Positions 53,145-61,975 of a DNA stretch of 64,000 nucleotides are shown here, one piece after another. Each line of letters starts with the position of its first letter. Position 1 is the stretch's first letter. The notes beneath the pieces are model-generated. The model made no database searches. It was not told the DNA's origin and saw only the letters and a list, made by a program, of their open reading frames with translations. Source of the DNA: Actinomadura nitritigenes (lineage in GTDB: Bacteria; Actinomycetota; Actinomycetes; Streptosporangiales; Streptosporangiaceae); assembly GCF_017573545.1 (NCBI RefSeq), contig NZ_JAGEOK010000016.1, forward strand, positions 163,756 through 227,755, written 5' to 3'. A program made the position numbers and the translations under genes.

Positions 53145-53827
53145 GCGTGCGAGTGCTGCTGGTCGACGACCAGCCGCTGATGCTGGTCGGGCTCGGGATC
53201 CTGATCGGCGACACCGATGACCTGGAGGTGGCCGGGGAGGCCGGCGACGGCCGCGAGGCGGTGCGCCTGGTGCGTGAGCTGCGGCCGGACGTCGTGGTGA
53301 TGGACATCCGGATGCCGGGCATGGACGGGATCGAGGCGACCCGGCAGGCGACCGCCGAGCCGGACCCGCCCAAGGTGCTGGTGCTGACGACCTTCGACGA
53401 CGACGAGTACGTCTACGGCGCACTGCGCGCCGGGGCCAGCGGATTCCTGCTCAAGAGCATGGCCCTGAACGCGATCCTGGACGCGATCCGCGTGGTGGCG
53501 GCCGGCGACGCGTTGATCGCGCCGAGCGTCACCCGACGGCTGATCGCCGACTTCGCCGGAACCTCCGCCACCCCCGCGACCCCCGCACCGGACACCGAGC
53601 CCGCCCAGGACTCACGCGTCATCGCAGAGATCACCGACCGGGAGCGCGAGGTGCTGGCACTGGTCGGACAGGGATTGTCGAACAGGGAAATAGCCGAACG
53701 GCTGGTGATCAGCGCGGCGACGGCGAAGACCCATGTCGCGCGCCTGTTCGCCAAGCTCGAGGCCCGGGACCGCGTCCACCTGGCGATCATCGCCTTCGAG
53801 ACCGGACTCGTGCCCCGTGGACGATAG
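53141..53827 (+). CDS. LuxR/NarL-family response regulator
   Basis: 228-aa partner of the preceding kinase; ATGA overlap. Receiver has DD at 9-10, phospho-acceptor D55 (VMDIRMP), VLTTF and FLLKSM. HTH at about 160-220 (TDREREVLALVGQGLSNREI). Probably regulates the divergent exporter operon. Confidence 0.94.
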   Translation: MSVRVLLVDDQPLMLVGLGILIGDTDDLEVAGEAGDGREAVRLVRELRPDVVVMDIRMPGMDGIEATRQATAEPDPPKVLVLTTFDDDEYVYGALRAGASGFLLKSMALNAILDAIRVVAAGDALIAPSVTRRLIADFAGTSATPATPAPDTEPAQDSRVIAEITDREREVLALVGQGLSNREIAERLVISAATAKTHVARLFAKLEARDRVHLAIIAFETGLVPRGR

Positions 53828-54029
53828 GGCAGGATGAGGGGTGGCGTGCAGAAACTAGCGGTAGCCCCTCGGACTCCCGGTCGCTCCTGAACGTGACCTG
53901 ATCCCCCGAGTGGCCCCGTCTTTCTGGACGGAGTCTTCTGGACGGCATCGTCCCTGGTCGTCGTTTTCCGGAGTCCTCTGCACTGATTCCCGAAGTCCTG
54001 TGCACTGACGGCGGAATCGCGCGTTCGCT

Positions 54030-54369
54030 CTGCTCGCGTCTGATCGAAGCTGTCGGTTCGGTCTTCGACGCGGACGAAGGCGCCGAACGGGACGAGTCCG
54101 GTGAAGGTCTTGCCGATGCGCTGTTGGAGCTGGACCAGCGGATCGTTCTGGAGCGCTTTCAGGGAGAGGGCGACGCGCCGGCGTTCAGGATCGACGTCCA
54201 GGATCTCAGCGGTGACTTCCTTGCCGACGGTGACGATGTCGGAGGGGTGGTTGATAGGTCGCCACGACAGTTCGGGAATGTTGATCACCGCGGTGAGGCC
54301 GCCGATCTCCACGAAGGTCACGCCGAAGCTGGTCCCGTCCAGTTTGTGCTGGGAGGAGACGTGCAGGGG
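54030..54369 (-). pseudogene. S1 RNA-binding-domain gene remnant
   Basis: In one frame: HVSSQHKLDGTSFGVTFVEI, INIPELSWRPINHPSDIVTV, VTAEILDVDPERRRVALSLK and LVPFGAFVRVED, clear S1 domains most like ribosomal protein S1 paralogues. A TGA blocks the 5' side just before the fragment and coding similarity stops abruptly after DRTDSFDQT near 54041. So both ends are missing. A short S1 protein starting at a GTG near 54321 is a weaker alternative. Confidence 0.65.
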
Positions 54370-54378
54370 TCGTTCAGT

Positions 54379-55542
54379 TCATGGTCGTGATGGCTGCTCT
54401 GGGCCGTCCTCGGCAGTCGGGCCGTCAGGCACTGCTGAAGCTTCGGCGCGGACGGCGCGTTCGCGTTGCGTGGCGGCTTCGGCGCGGGCGGCCGCCAGGT
54501 CGGTTTCAAGCCGGTCGCAGAGGGCCTGGCGGGAGGCGAGTGCGCTCTGCGCGGTGGCCAACTGCTGAGCGGCATGCTCGGCAGCGGCCTGGAGGGCTTG
54601 CTCGCGACGTTCGAGGGCCTCGGCGCGGGCGGCGGCCTCGCGTCCGTGCCGCATCGCCTCGTCACGTGCCTGCTCGGCGGCCTCGGCCCTGGCCTGCTGG
54701 GCGCGTGCCTCGCCGTGGGTGGCGGCCAGTGCCTCCCGGGCGGTCGCCAGTGCTGCCGTGCTGTCGGCCAGCTCGCTCCGGAGGGCCTGCAACTGGTCGG
54801 TTTGGGCACGGGCGGTCGCCTCGAACCGGGCGCGTTCCTGCTCGTGGGCGTTGCGGAGGTCGCGGAGTTCGGCGGCCTTGGCGTCGCGGGCGGCCTCGGC
54901 GGCGGCCTGAGCCTCCCGAGCGGCGTCGCGGGCGCTCTGGTGCGCGGCGATGGCCTCGGTGGTGTCGGCGCGCACCTGCTCCAGGTCCGCGCGGTCGCGG
55001 GCGGCGGCCTGCTCGGCGGCCCGCTGAGCGGCCCGGGCGGCCTCGGCGGCGGTGACCGCCTCCTTGCGCGCCTTGTCGGCGGCCAGGGCGCGGGCTTCGG
55101 CGTCGGCTTCGGCCTGCGCGGCCGCCATCGCCTCGGCCTCGGCCCGCTGCACCCGGGACAGAGCTCCCTCTTGGGCCTTGGTGAGGAAGTCCTTCACCTC
55201 GGTCAGCTGGTTCTGCAGGGCGCTGATGGCCGCCGGTACCCGCTGGGCGAGAGCCTCGGCCCGGTGGAGCGGTTCGTCGACCGCGGCGGTGTCGGCGGCG
55301 CGGCGGTCCCGGCTGGCCTGGTCGGCATGGGCCTTGCTGCAGTACTTGGGGGGACGGCCCCGGCCGCGCGCCGGTAGCGGTTCAGAGCAGCCGGCCAGGG
55401 CGCACTCCCCCACCGTCGGCAGCTCGGCCGCGCCGTCTGCGGGGTCGTCTTGCTGCGGGCTTGATCCGCCGAGGGCGGAGGAGCCGTCGGTCGCATCGTG
55501 CGCGGTGCTCGTTTCGCTGCTCACCCGCCTCACCCTAGCCAT
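54379..55542 (-). CDS. KfrA-like alanine-rich coiled-coil protein with zinc-finger-like motif
   Basis: 387 aa. Residues 45-80 hold CALAGCSEPLPARGRGRPPK then YCSKAHADQASRDRRA, a C-x4-C...C-x2-H arrangement that may bind zinc and DNA. From about 95 to 370 it is an unbroken Ala/Glu/Arg/Gln heptad-rich coiled coil (for example AQAEADAEARALAADKARKE). This plan resembles plasmid KfrA and TerN-like scaffolds. ATG 55542 or GTG 55560. Divergent tyrosine recombinase with iteron-like repeats between the two suggests a plasmid- or ICE-derived maintenance module. Confidence 0.7.
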   Translation of the reverse strand: MARVRRVSSETSTAHDATDGSSALGGSSPQQDDPADGAAELPTVGECALAGCSEPLPARGRGRPPKYCSKAHADQASRDRRAADTAAVDEPLHRAEALAQRVPAAISALQNQLTEVKDFLTKAQEGALSRVQRAEAEAMAAAQAEADAEARALAADKARKEAVTAAEAARAAQRAAEQAAARDRADLEQVRADTTEAIAAHQSARDAAREAQAAAEAARDAKAAELRDLRNAHEQERARFEATARAQTDQLQALRSELADSTAALATAREALAATHGEARAQQARAEAAEQARDEAMRHGREAAARAEALERREQALQAAAEHAAQQLATAQSALASRQALCDRLETDLAAARAEAATQRERAVRAEASAVPDGPTAEDGPEQPSRP

Positions 55543-55572
55543 CTTTTCACTACGCTTCACGCTTAATGATTA

Positions 55573-55593
55573 ACGCGACACGCGATACGCGTA
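55573..55593. repeat. Three 7-bp iteron-like direct repeats
   Basis: ACGCGAC, ACGCGAT and ACGCGTA follow each other without gaps in the 79-bp space between the coiled-coil gene and the recombinase. An outer ATTAA/GTAAT dyad surrounds them. Likely the binding site of the KfrA-like protein. Confidence 0.65.
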
Positions 55594-55613
55594 ATAAGCA
55601 GAGCGTTGAGGCT

Positions 55614-55637
55614 CCGGGATAATGACGGTTATCCTGG
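55614..55637. promoter_or_regulatory. Inverted repeat over the recombinase start codon
   Basis: CCGGGATAA and TTATCCTGG (8 of 9 paired) flank TGACGG; the ATG at 55622 sits at the inner edge of the left arm. Could be an operator or a translation-blocking hairpin. Confidence 0.5.
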
Positions 55638-56932
55638 TGACCGTGATCAACAGTGGCGACCGGCGGACGATCGGCCTCACGCGGGACACCTTGCGGGCCA
55701 GTGGCGATGCGGGGCCCAGCGCAGGGGCGGCAACCGTGCCACCGCAGCCGACTCCAGAGGCTCCGCTGGACGGCACGACGCTTCGACCCGTGGGAGCGGC
55801 GCCACCGGCTCCAGTGCCGACACCGGAAATGACACCGGCGGTCCCGCAGCTTGCGGTGGATCCGATCGGGCAGGCCGTTGCGCTGCTTCCAGCGCTGCCG
55901 CCCGACGACCCGGGCGACCGTTACGGACTGAGGTTGCTGACCGCCGCATGGCTGCGCAGCCAGAGCAGCGATGCCACCCGCCGCGCCTACTATCGCGACC
56001 TGGCCGGCTGGCTGGACTACTGCGCACGCACCGGACTGGCCCCGCGGGCGGCGCGCCGCGCCGACGTCGACGACTGGTCGGCCTCCATGACCGTCAACGT
56101 CGGTGGCCGGTCACGCCCGCCGAGCGCCGCGACCCGGGCACGTCGGCTGGCGGCCGTCTCGTCGTGGTACACCTACCTGCAGTCCAACGACGTCACCGAC
56201 CGCAATCCGACGCTGCTGGTCAAGCGCCCGACCAGCGCGCAGATCGCCGCGTCGGCGCGCAAGGCGCCCACCCTCGGCGTTGCCGAGACGGCGCTGCTGC
56301 TCGACACCGCGGAAGGACGCGCGGTCGACCTGAACACCGAGGCGGCCTGGCGTGACGCGGCCGTGATCGCCCTGCTGTTCTACACCGCGCTGCGCGTGTC
56401 GGCCTTCACCGGTGCCGAGCTGGCGGACCTGGCCACCGAGGCCGGATACCGGGTGCTGTGGCACGACACCAAGGGCAAGGGTCCGGACGGCCGCGATTAC
56501 GTGCGATTGGACGGCGAGCTCTGCCGGGTCCTGGACGCCTATCTCGCCCTCCGCGCCGCCCGCCACCCGGACGGTGTCACTCCACCAGGGCCGCTGCTGG
56601 TGACCACCCCGCACCCCTACGACCGGAGCAAACCCGGCGGCAAGCGGCTCACGCAGCGCGACGTCACCAACATCCTGCGGCGACAGGCCGAACTGGCAGG
56701 GTTGCCCGACGCGTCCCGCCTGAGTCCGCACAGCGGCCGACGGACCGTCATCACCACCCTGCTCGGCCACGACGTCCCGCTCGCCAAGGTGCAGGACCTG
56801 GCCGGGCATGCCGACCCGCGCACCACCCGCGGCTACGACGACACCAACCACAAGCTCGCTTCCTCCCCCGTCACCGACCTCACCCGCATCCTGGCCGGCC
56901 ACCGCACCACCACTCGGCGCCGAGATCGGTGA
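55622..56932 (+). CDS. Tyrosine recombinase/integrase
   Basis: 436-aa recombinase. Core-binding domain at about 100-190 (TAAWLRSQSSDATRRAYYRD, DYCARTGLAPRAARRADVDD). Catalytic residues: Arg in ALRVSAFTGAELA, Lys in DTKGKGPDGRDYVRL, SPHSGRRTVITTLLGHDVPL (H-x-x-R), GHADPRTTRGYDDT with His and nucleophile Tyr. A Pro/Ala-rich 90-residue N-terminal leader is unusual; the first 6 codons may be extra, since GTG codons follow. The TTRGYD motif is typical of actinomycete chromosome- or plasmid-borne recombinases. Confidence 0.9.
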   Translation: MTVILVTVINSGDRRTIGLTRDTLRASGDAGPSAGAATVPPQPTPEAPLDGTTLRPVGAAPPAPVPTPEMTPAVPQLAVDPIGQAVALLPALPPDDPGDRYGLRLLTAAWLRSQSSDATRRAYYRDLAGWLDYCARTGLAPRAARRADVDDWSASMTVNVGGRSRPPSAATRARRLAAVSSWYTYLQSNDVTDRNPTLLVKRPTSAQIAASARKAPTLGVAETALLLDTAEGRAVDLNTEAAWRDAAVIALLFYTALRVSAFTGAELADLATEAGYRVLWHDTKGKGPDGRDYVRLDGELCRVLDAYLALRAARHPDGVTPPGPLLVTTPHPYDRSKPGGKRLTQRDVTNILRRQAELAGLPDASRLSPHSGRRTVITTLLGHDVPLAKVQDLAGHADPRTTRGYDDTNHKLASSPVTDLTRILAGHRTTTRRRDR

Positions 56933-57049
56933 CCTGGCGGCGAGCACCGTGAGCCGGCGGCGTCAACGGCGGCCCGGACATCGAGGTCGTCTTCCCCGCC
57001 GCAACGTTCGACCGCGGCGCCGCATCGCGGGCCGCGTCCGGCGCGACGC

Positions 57050-57442
57050 TCAGCGGGGCGGGGCGGGCTCCGTCCGTGATGGGACGCCCAGCCGCCCGGC
57101 GAGGCCATCGCGCAACCGGACCAGCCGCTCGATCTCGGCGTCCAGGACCTCCAGGCGGCGCAGGGCCACCCCGGTGGTCCGCGGGCAGCCCTCCCCGCCG
57201 TAGGCGGGGAGGGTGTCCCCGTCCAGGAGATTGAGGCGGTCCGCGCATCTCCGCACGTCCTCGACGGTCAGGCCGAGGGCGAGCAGCTCCCGGATGATGC
57301 GCACCCGGTTCACCTCCCCTGGCCCGTACTCGCGTTGTCCCGCGGCCGTGCGCGGCGGCGGGGTGAGCAGGCCCCGCTGCTCGTAGAACCTCAGTGCCCG
57401 CGGGGTCGTCCCGGCCGCCGCCGCGGCGTCACCGATCCGCAT
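57050..57442 (-). CDS. MerR-family regulator
   Basis: 130-aa MerR regulator: winged helix at 1-70 (MRIGDAAAAAGTTPRALRFY, EQRGLLTPPPRTAAGQREYG) and a short coiled-coil dimer helix at 85-120 with one Cys in the loop (GEGCPRTT). Follows the MDR oxidoreductase by 21 bp on the same strand, and the promoter of that operon has the 19-bp spacer that MerR proteins distort, so it very likely controls its own operon. A single Cys at that position suits sensing of electrophiles or thiol stress. Confidence 0.92.
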   Translation of the reverse strand: MRIGDAAAAAGTTPRALRFYEQRGLLTPPPRTAAGQREYGPGEVNRVRIIRELLALGLTVEDVRRCADRLNLLDGDTLPAYGGEGCPRTTGVALRRLEVLDAEIERLVRLRDGLAGRLGVPSRTEPAPPR

Positions 57443-57463
57443 CCGCCCTCCCACTTCGCCCGG

Positions 57464-58498
57464 CTACAGCTCCACGACGACGGTGCCGAGGTGGCGCCCG
57501 TCGATCACCTCCTGCAACGCCCGCGGCGCGCGTTCGATGCCCGCGACCCGCACGTGCGGGAACGTCAGCTCGCCGGACCGGAGCCACCCGCCGACGCGCT
57601 CGGCCCAGCTCGGGCGCTCCTGCCCGCCGTCGAGGCCGCCGAAGCCGCGCATGCCGATCCGTTTGGTGATCAGCTGGAAGGTGTCGATCTCGACGGGCGC
57701 GGTGGTGCCGGAGAGGCCGGGCGCCATCTGCCCGGCGAGGGCGCCGACGATCACGAAACGCGCGCCGGTGCGCGCGGCCCCGATGGCGGACTGGAGTTGC
57801 TCGCCCCCCACGTTGTCGACCAGGACGTCGATGCCGTCGGGGGCGGCCTCCGCCAGCTGCTCGGCGATGGGTTTCGCGTCCGGCCCGGCGCCGCGGATCA
57901 CGGCCGCGTCGTATCCCAGCTCAGCGATGAGGCGCTCGGCCTTGGCCGGCGAGCCGGTGCTGCCGACGACCCGTCCCGCACCGAGCAGCCGGGCGATCTG
58001 GCCCGCCATCGAGCCGACGCCTCCCGCGCCACCGGTGACGAACACGGTGTCCCCGCGGCGGACGGGTGCGTCCCTGGTCAGTGCCGTGTAGGCGATCGCG
58101 GCCGACCCGAGGTGCGCGACGGGGTCGGGCAGCACATCGTCCACCGGCGTGCACTGGCCGGCGGGAACGGCTGCGTACTCGCGCCATCCGAGGAAGTGCC
58201 GGACGAGGTCGCCCGGCTGGAGGCCGGTGCCCGGCGGCGCCGAGACGACCTCGCCGATCGCCGCCCCGAACACGACGTCCCCTGGACGCAGCGGCGGGAA
58301 CGGAGCACCGGGGACGCCTTCGCCGAGGAGCATGCGCAGCGCGGGGAAGACGTGGAAGAACCGGTTCCGGACGAGGACGTCGCCGTCGCCGGGCACCGGC
58401 GGCGGCGTGCTCGCGATCGTGAAGTGCTCCGGCTTCGGGAGGCCGTCGGGCAGGGCGGCGAGGCGGATCTCGCGGACGGACTCCGGCGATGTCGGCAT
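57464..58498 (-). CDS. MDR-superfamily NADP-dependent oxidoreductase
   Basis: 344-aa zinc-free medium-chain reductase. N-terminal GroES-like domain (VREIRLAALPDGLPKPEHFT, GDVVFGAAIGEVVSA) and Rossmann domain with VFVTGGAGGVGSMAGQIARL then GSTGSPAKAERLIAELGYDA. It belongs to the leukotriene B4 dehydrogenase/CurA-like group that reduces alpha,beta-unsaturated carbonyls. AAGGAG is well placed before ATG 58498. With a MerR regulator downstream, the operon is probably an electrophile or aldehyde detoxification unit. Confidence 0.92.
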   Translation of the reverse strand: MPTSPESVREIRLAALPDGLPKPEHFTIASTPPPVPGDGDVLVRNRFFHVFPALRMLLGEGVPGAPFPPLRPGDVVFGAAIGEVVSAPPGTGLQPGDLVRHFLGWREYAAVPAGQCTPVDDVLPDPVAHLGSAAIAYTALTRDAPVRRGDTVFVTGGAGGVGSMAGQIARLLGAGRVVGSTGSPAKAERLIAELGYDAAVIRGAGPDAKPIAEQLAEAAPDGIDVLVDNVGGEQLQSAIGAARTGARFVIVGALAGQMAPGLSGTTAPVEIDTFQLITKRIGMRGFGGLDGGQERPSWAERVGGWLRSGELTFPHVRVAGIERAPRALQEVIDGRHLGTVVVEL

Positions 58499-58557
58499 GG
58501 ATGCTCCTTGGAACGGGACGGTCCGTGCCCGGCACGGCGCCGGACACGGAGCGGAGA

Positions 58558-58588
58558 CGCTAACCCCTGACCCGCGCGTCAGGGGCAA
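58558..58588 (-). promoter_or_regulatory. MerR-type promoter with 19-bp spacer and dyad
   Basis: On the minus strand TTGCCC (-35) and TTAGCG (-10) are exactly 19 bp apart. The spacer holds a perfect 8-6-8 dyad, CCCCTGAC with GTCAGGGG. This is the standard layout of promoters activated by MerR-family distortion. It drives the MDR oxidoreductase and merR genes. Confidence 0.8.
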
Positions 58589-58665
58589 GCCCCTCCCCCG
58601 CCACCACGCCGACACCGAACCCACCGAGCGGGTATCCGTTGACGTTTCCCGGCTGTCGGGATCGT

Positions 58666-60519
58666 TCAGGATGCGTCGTTCAAGATGCGTTCCGTGATGG
58701 CCAGTGCCATGGCCATGATGGTGATCTGGGGGTTCACGGTCGGGCAGCTCGGCAGGACGGAGGCGTCCACGACGCGGACGCCTGCGACACCGCGGAGCCT
58801 CCCCTCGTTGTCGACGGGGCTGGTGTCGGGGTCGGTGCCCATGCGGGCCGTGCCGGCGGGGTGGAAGGCCGCCAGGTGGAGTTGGGAGGCCGGTGTGCGG
58901 GTGATGATGTCGCGCAGTTCGGCCGGGTCGCCGGCGCGGGGGTGCCGGGTCAGGCCGGTGAGGACTTCGGAGGCCCCGGCGGCGAACATGACCTCTCCCA
59001 TGGCGAGGATCGCCTGGCGGAGCCTGCGGTGGTCGGCGGGAGCGAGCCGGTAGACGGGGACGGAGCGGCGGGTGCCGTGGACGCGGCCGGAGGGGGCATC
59101 GGCGATCATCGCTCCGAGCGTGGCCAGATGCGAGGAGCCCTCGATCTCGGCGCGCAGCCGCGTTCCGGTGCCGGGAAGCAGGAAGGTGCCCATGCCCGGA
59201 GGCGCGGCGGTGGCCTCCAGCAGGATGCCGTCCCGGTGCCACTGCTCGATGCCGACGCTTTGCAGCACCCCTTCCCATGAGCGGACGGGCCGGTCGAAGC
59301 GTCCGGCCAGGCTGGTGGCCGGGTGCAGGGTGAGGCCGCGGCCGAGGCGGGGGTGGCGGCCGAGGCCGGACCGGCGCAGCAGCGGCGGCGTCTCGGTGGC
59401 GCCGGCCGCGACGATCACCAGCGGGCTGAGGATCTGGACGGTGGAGCCGTCGGGGCGGTGGCCGCTGATGCCGGCGGCCCGGCCGCGTTCGACGAGCAGA
59501 CGGTCGACGCGCAGTTCGCAGACGATCCGCGCGCCGGCCGAGCATGCCTGGGGCAGGGCGTTGAGGTGGACGCCGTTCTTGGCGTTGCGGGGGCAACCGA
59601 CGGCGCACTGGCAGGATCCGGCGCAGCCGGGTGCGTTGCGCAGGAGCGGCGCGGCCTGCCAGCCGAGGCGTTCGGCCCCCTGCAGGGCGAGGGCGCCGTT
59701 GCGGCCCAGGACGTCGGTGGGCTGGCGGGCCACCGAAAGGGTGTTCTCCACCTCGGGCAGGAGGGCGTCGAAGCGGTCGACCAGGTCGATGCCCTGGCGG
59801 CGCCACCGATCGACGACCTCGCGGGGCGGCCGGTAGCAGGTCCCGGAATTGACGACGGTGCTGCCGCCGACCGCCCTGCCGACGGGCAGCAGGACCGGGG
59901 GGAGGCCGAGCGCGGCGGTGGCTCCGCCGTCGCGGTAGAGGTCGCCGAACCGCTCGACCGGAAGCCGTTCTCGGAAGTCCGCCGCGCCGAAGCGGCGTCC
60001 CTCCTCGACGATCACCACCCGCAGCCCGGCGCGGGCCAGCTCGCGGGCGGCCATGGCGCCGGCCGCGCCGGACCCGACGACGACCGCGTCCGCGGTCGTG
60101 CAGGCGGGGTACTCGGCCGCGGTCACGCAGTCCAGGTCGGGGTCGGGGCGTGCCAGCCCGGTGCCGGCGGGCTCGCGGTCGGCGAGGGCCAGCAGCGCGG
60201 GCATCTTCAGCGCGTCGATCAGGGCGGCGGGGATCGGGTGGGCGGTGAGGGCGGCGCAGAGGGCGTCGCGCTCGGCCGTGGAGAGGCGGTCCAGTCGGCG
60301 GCCGGTGCGCAGCAGGGCGGCGGCCTCGATCAGCGCCGCCCCAGTGTGGAAGCCCGCGCCGAGGACGCGGGGGAACCGGCCGGTGAGGCCGTCGACCCGC
60401 GCGGCCACCCGCCGAGCCTGTTCGGTGTCGTCGAGGCCCAGCAGCGCGGACGTGGTGGAGGTGAGGGCGCGCGAGGCCGTGCGGGCGGGGGCGCCGGGGG
60501 TGGCGAGGGTCCTAGTCAC
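58666..60519 (-). CDS. GMC-family (FAD) oxidoreductase
   Basis: 617-aa GMC oxidoreductase of the long-chain alcohol oxidase/cholesterol oxidase-like branch. A helical N-terminal 130 residues (DRLSTAERDALCAALTAHPI) precede the FAD motif AVVVGSGAAGAMAARELARA near 145. A Cys cluster CAGSCQCAVGCPRNAKN, GGSTVVNSGTCYRPP, the catalytic His in FHPAGTARMGTD near 552 and the C-terminal NPQITIMAMALAI are present. GTG start overlaps the upstream gene by 8 nt. Last gene of a GntR-unknown-GMC operon. Confidence 0.9.
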   Translation of the reverse strand: MTRTLATPGAPARTASRALTSTTSALLGLDDTEQARRVAARVDGLTGRFPRVLGAGFHTGAALIEAAALLRTGRRLDRLSTAERDALCAALTAHPIPAALIDALKMPALLALADREPAGTGLARPDPDLDCVTAAEYPACTTADAVVVGSGAAGAMAARELARAGLRVVIVEEGRRFGAADFRERLPVERFGDLYRDGGATAALGLPPVLLPVGRAVGGSTVVNSGTCYRPPREVVDRWRRQGIDLVDRFDALLPEVENTLSVARQPTDVLGRNGALALQGAERLGWQAAPLLRNAPGCAGSCQCAVGCPRNAKNGVHLNALPQACSAGARIVCELRVDRLLVERGRAAGISGHRPDGSTVQILSPLVIVAAGATETPPLLRRSGLGRHPRLGRGLTLHPATSLAGRFDRPVRSWEGVLQSVGIEQWHRDGILLEATAAPPGMGTFLLPGTGTRLRAEIEGSSHLATLGAMIADAPSGRVHGTRRSVPVYRLAPADHRRLRQAILAMGEVMFAAGASEVLTGLTRHPRAGDPAELRDIITRTPASQLHLAAFHPAGTARMGTDPDTSPVDNEGRLRGVAGVRVVDASVLPSCPTVNPQITIMAMALAITERILNDAS

Positions 60520-61975
60520 GCAGGCCCACCTCGGCATGCGCGGTGCCGTCGAGCCGCCAGGACCGGTAGGGCTCCCAGCGGCCGTTCCGGCGGCGTTCCA
60601 GGCGGATGTCGGCGGTGGCGCGTTCGGTGTTGTGGCATACGGCGGTCGCGCCGTCGGGGTCGGTGTAGCCGACGTCCACGGTCTCCGCCGGGGGCTGGGT
60701 GACCTCGACGCGCAGGCGGTGGTCACCGACGCGGCCCCAGACACGCCAGGTCGGGAGGCCGATGCGGCTGCGCAGCCGGGTCGCGGCCAGCAGAGTGTCG
60801 CCCTGCGGCCAGTCCCGGCCGTCGATGCGCAGCCGGACGAACGGCAGCGGCGGGAGGCGGCGCAGTCCCGGCCTGGTGGACACGGCGGTGACGATCTCGG
60901 CGACGTCCCCGCCGCCGAGGTCGGCGTGCAGCCACGCCCATCGGTGGGCGTTGCCGTGCCCGTAGATGTGGGCGGTGGCGCCGGGGGCGCCGCTGAGCTG
61001 AAGCAGTTCGCCGCCGTGGCGGACGCTGCCGGTGAAGGCGGCACCGCAGTGCGGGACGATCTGCGCCGCCGGGAGCAGTCCGCTGTTCCAGGCCCAGCGC
61101 GGGAAGGTGAACAGCGGCCCGCTTCCAGGCGTGACGGCCAACTCCCATTCGATGTCGCCGGCCCGGCCGTCGAGGCGGGACGTGGTCAGTGAGGCGCTCG
61201 CCGCTTGCAGGACGCCGTCCTCGCCGGCACCCGGCCGCCACTCCTCCGGCCCGAAGCGGGCCAGGTGCGGCGGCCCGCCGGGAGGGAAGACCGCGGCCCA
61301 GCCGTGCAGGTAGGGAGCGGCGCCGTCGTGCGGCGCGACCAGCTCGTGATGGATCCACACGCCGGTTCCGGTGCGGGGGTCGGTGAGGGTGGTGTACCAG
61401 ACCTCCAGACGTCCGCGCTCGCCCGACCAGCGCGGACGCAGTTCCCGGGCGGCGTCGGAGGGCGCCGTCTCGCGCAGGACCCGCAGGCTGCGCAGCATCG
61501 GCCACAGCCGCCCGCGCAGGTCGAACCGCAGCAGCGCCTCCGCGACGACGGCGCCGTCCTGGTCCGTGATGGTGACCGGGAGCGTCGTCATCGACCGCAG
61601 CGGCCGCGCAAGGCTGACCGACTTCCACCCGTCCAGGTGCAGCCGGCGCCCGTCCAGGGCGGTGAAGTCCATCCGGTAACGGACGCGACGGCGAGCCAGC
61701 GGTGCGATGTGCAGGTCGCCGACGGCCACGGGGTCGTCGGCGAGGCCCTGGACGCGCACCCGGCCGCTCAGCCGCGCGTGCGCATCGGTGAACGGATGCA
61801 GCAGTTCGGGCAGCCGGACGTCCAGATCGAGAATCATGGGGACCGATTCGTCCGACGCGCTCGTGCGCCCGGTCATGCGCGCCCGGCCGGCCATCACCTC
61901 GCTGAAGGCGGTGTGCAGCCGCCCGCCGGACGCATCGGTGGACCGTTGGGCGGAAAGGCTGGGGGGCGTTCTCAT
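60512..61975 (-). CDS. Hypothetical protein, DUF; possible lipocalin/tocopherol-cyclase-like
   Basis: 487 aa. N-terminal part (about 45-160) has MILDLDVRLPELLHPFTDAH and VRYRMDFTALDGRRLHLDGW; the larger C-terminal part is rich in Trp and beta-strand pattern, with GVWIHHELVAPHDGAAPYLH, FTFPRWAWNSGLLPAAQIVP, ATAHIYGHGNAHRWAWLHAD and VRLRIDGRDWP. This resembles the AttH/tocopherol-cyclase-like beta-barrel group. Its start overlaps the GntR stop by one base (TGATG). Function unknown; co-operon with a lipid-type GMC oxidase suggests a lipid substrate. Confidence 0.6.
   Translation of the reverse strand: MRTPPSLSAQRSTDASGGRLHTAFSEVMAGRARMTGRTSASDESVPMILDLDVRLPELLHPFTDAHARLSGRVRVQGLADDPVAVGDLHIAPLARRRVRYRMDFTALDGRRLHLDGWKSVSLARPLRSMTTLPVTITDQDGAVVAEALLRFDLRGRLWPMLRSLRVLRETAPSDAARELRPRWSGERGRLEVWYTTLTDPRTGTGVWIHHELVAPHDGAAPYLHGWAAVFPPGGPPHLARFGPEEWRPGAGEDGVLQAASASLTTSRLDGRAGDIEWELAVTPGSGPLFTFPRWAWNSGLLPAAQIVPHCGAAFTGSVRHGGELLQLSGAPGATAHIYGHGNAHRWAWLHADLGGGDVAEIVTAVSTRPGLRRLPPLPFVRLRIDGRDWPQGDTLLAATRLRSRIGLPTWRVWGRVGDHRLRVEVTQPPAETVDVGYTDPDGATAVCHNTERATADIRLERRRNGRWEPYRSWRLDGTAHAEVGLRD

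Noticed and set aside
53413..54321. A 300-aa minus-strand frame joining the S1 fragment to sequence antisense to the response regulator
   Set aside because: S1 similarity stops near 54041; the rest is the mirror of the regulator gene and has no coding features.
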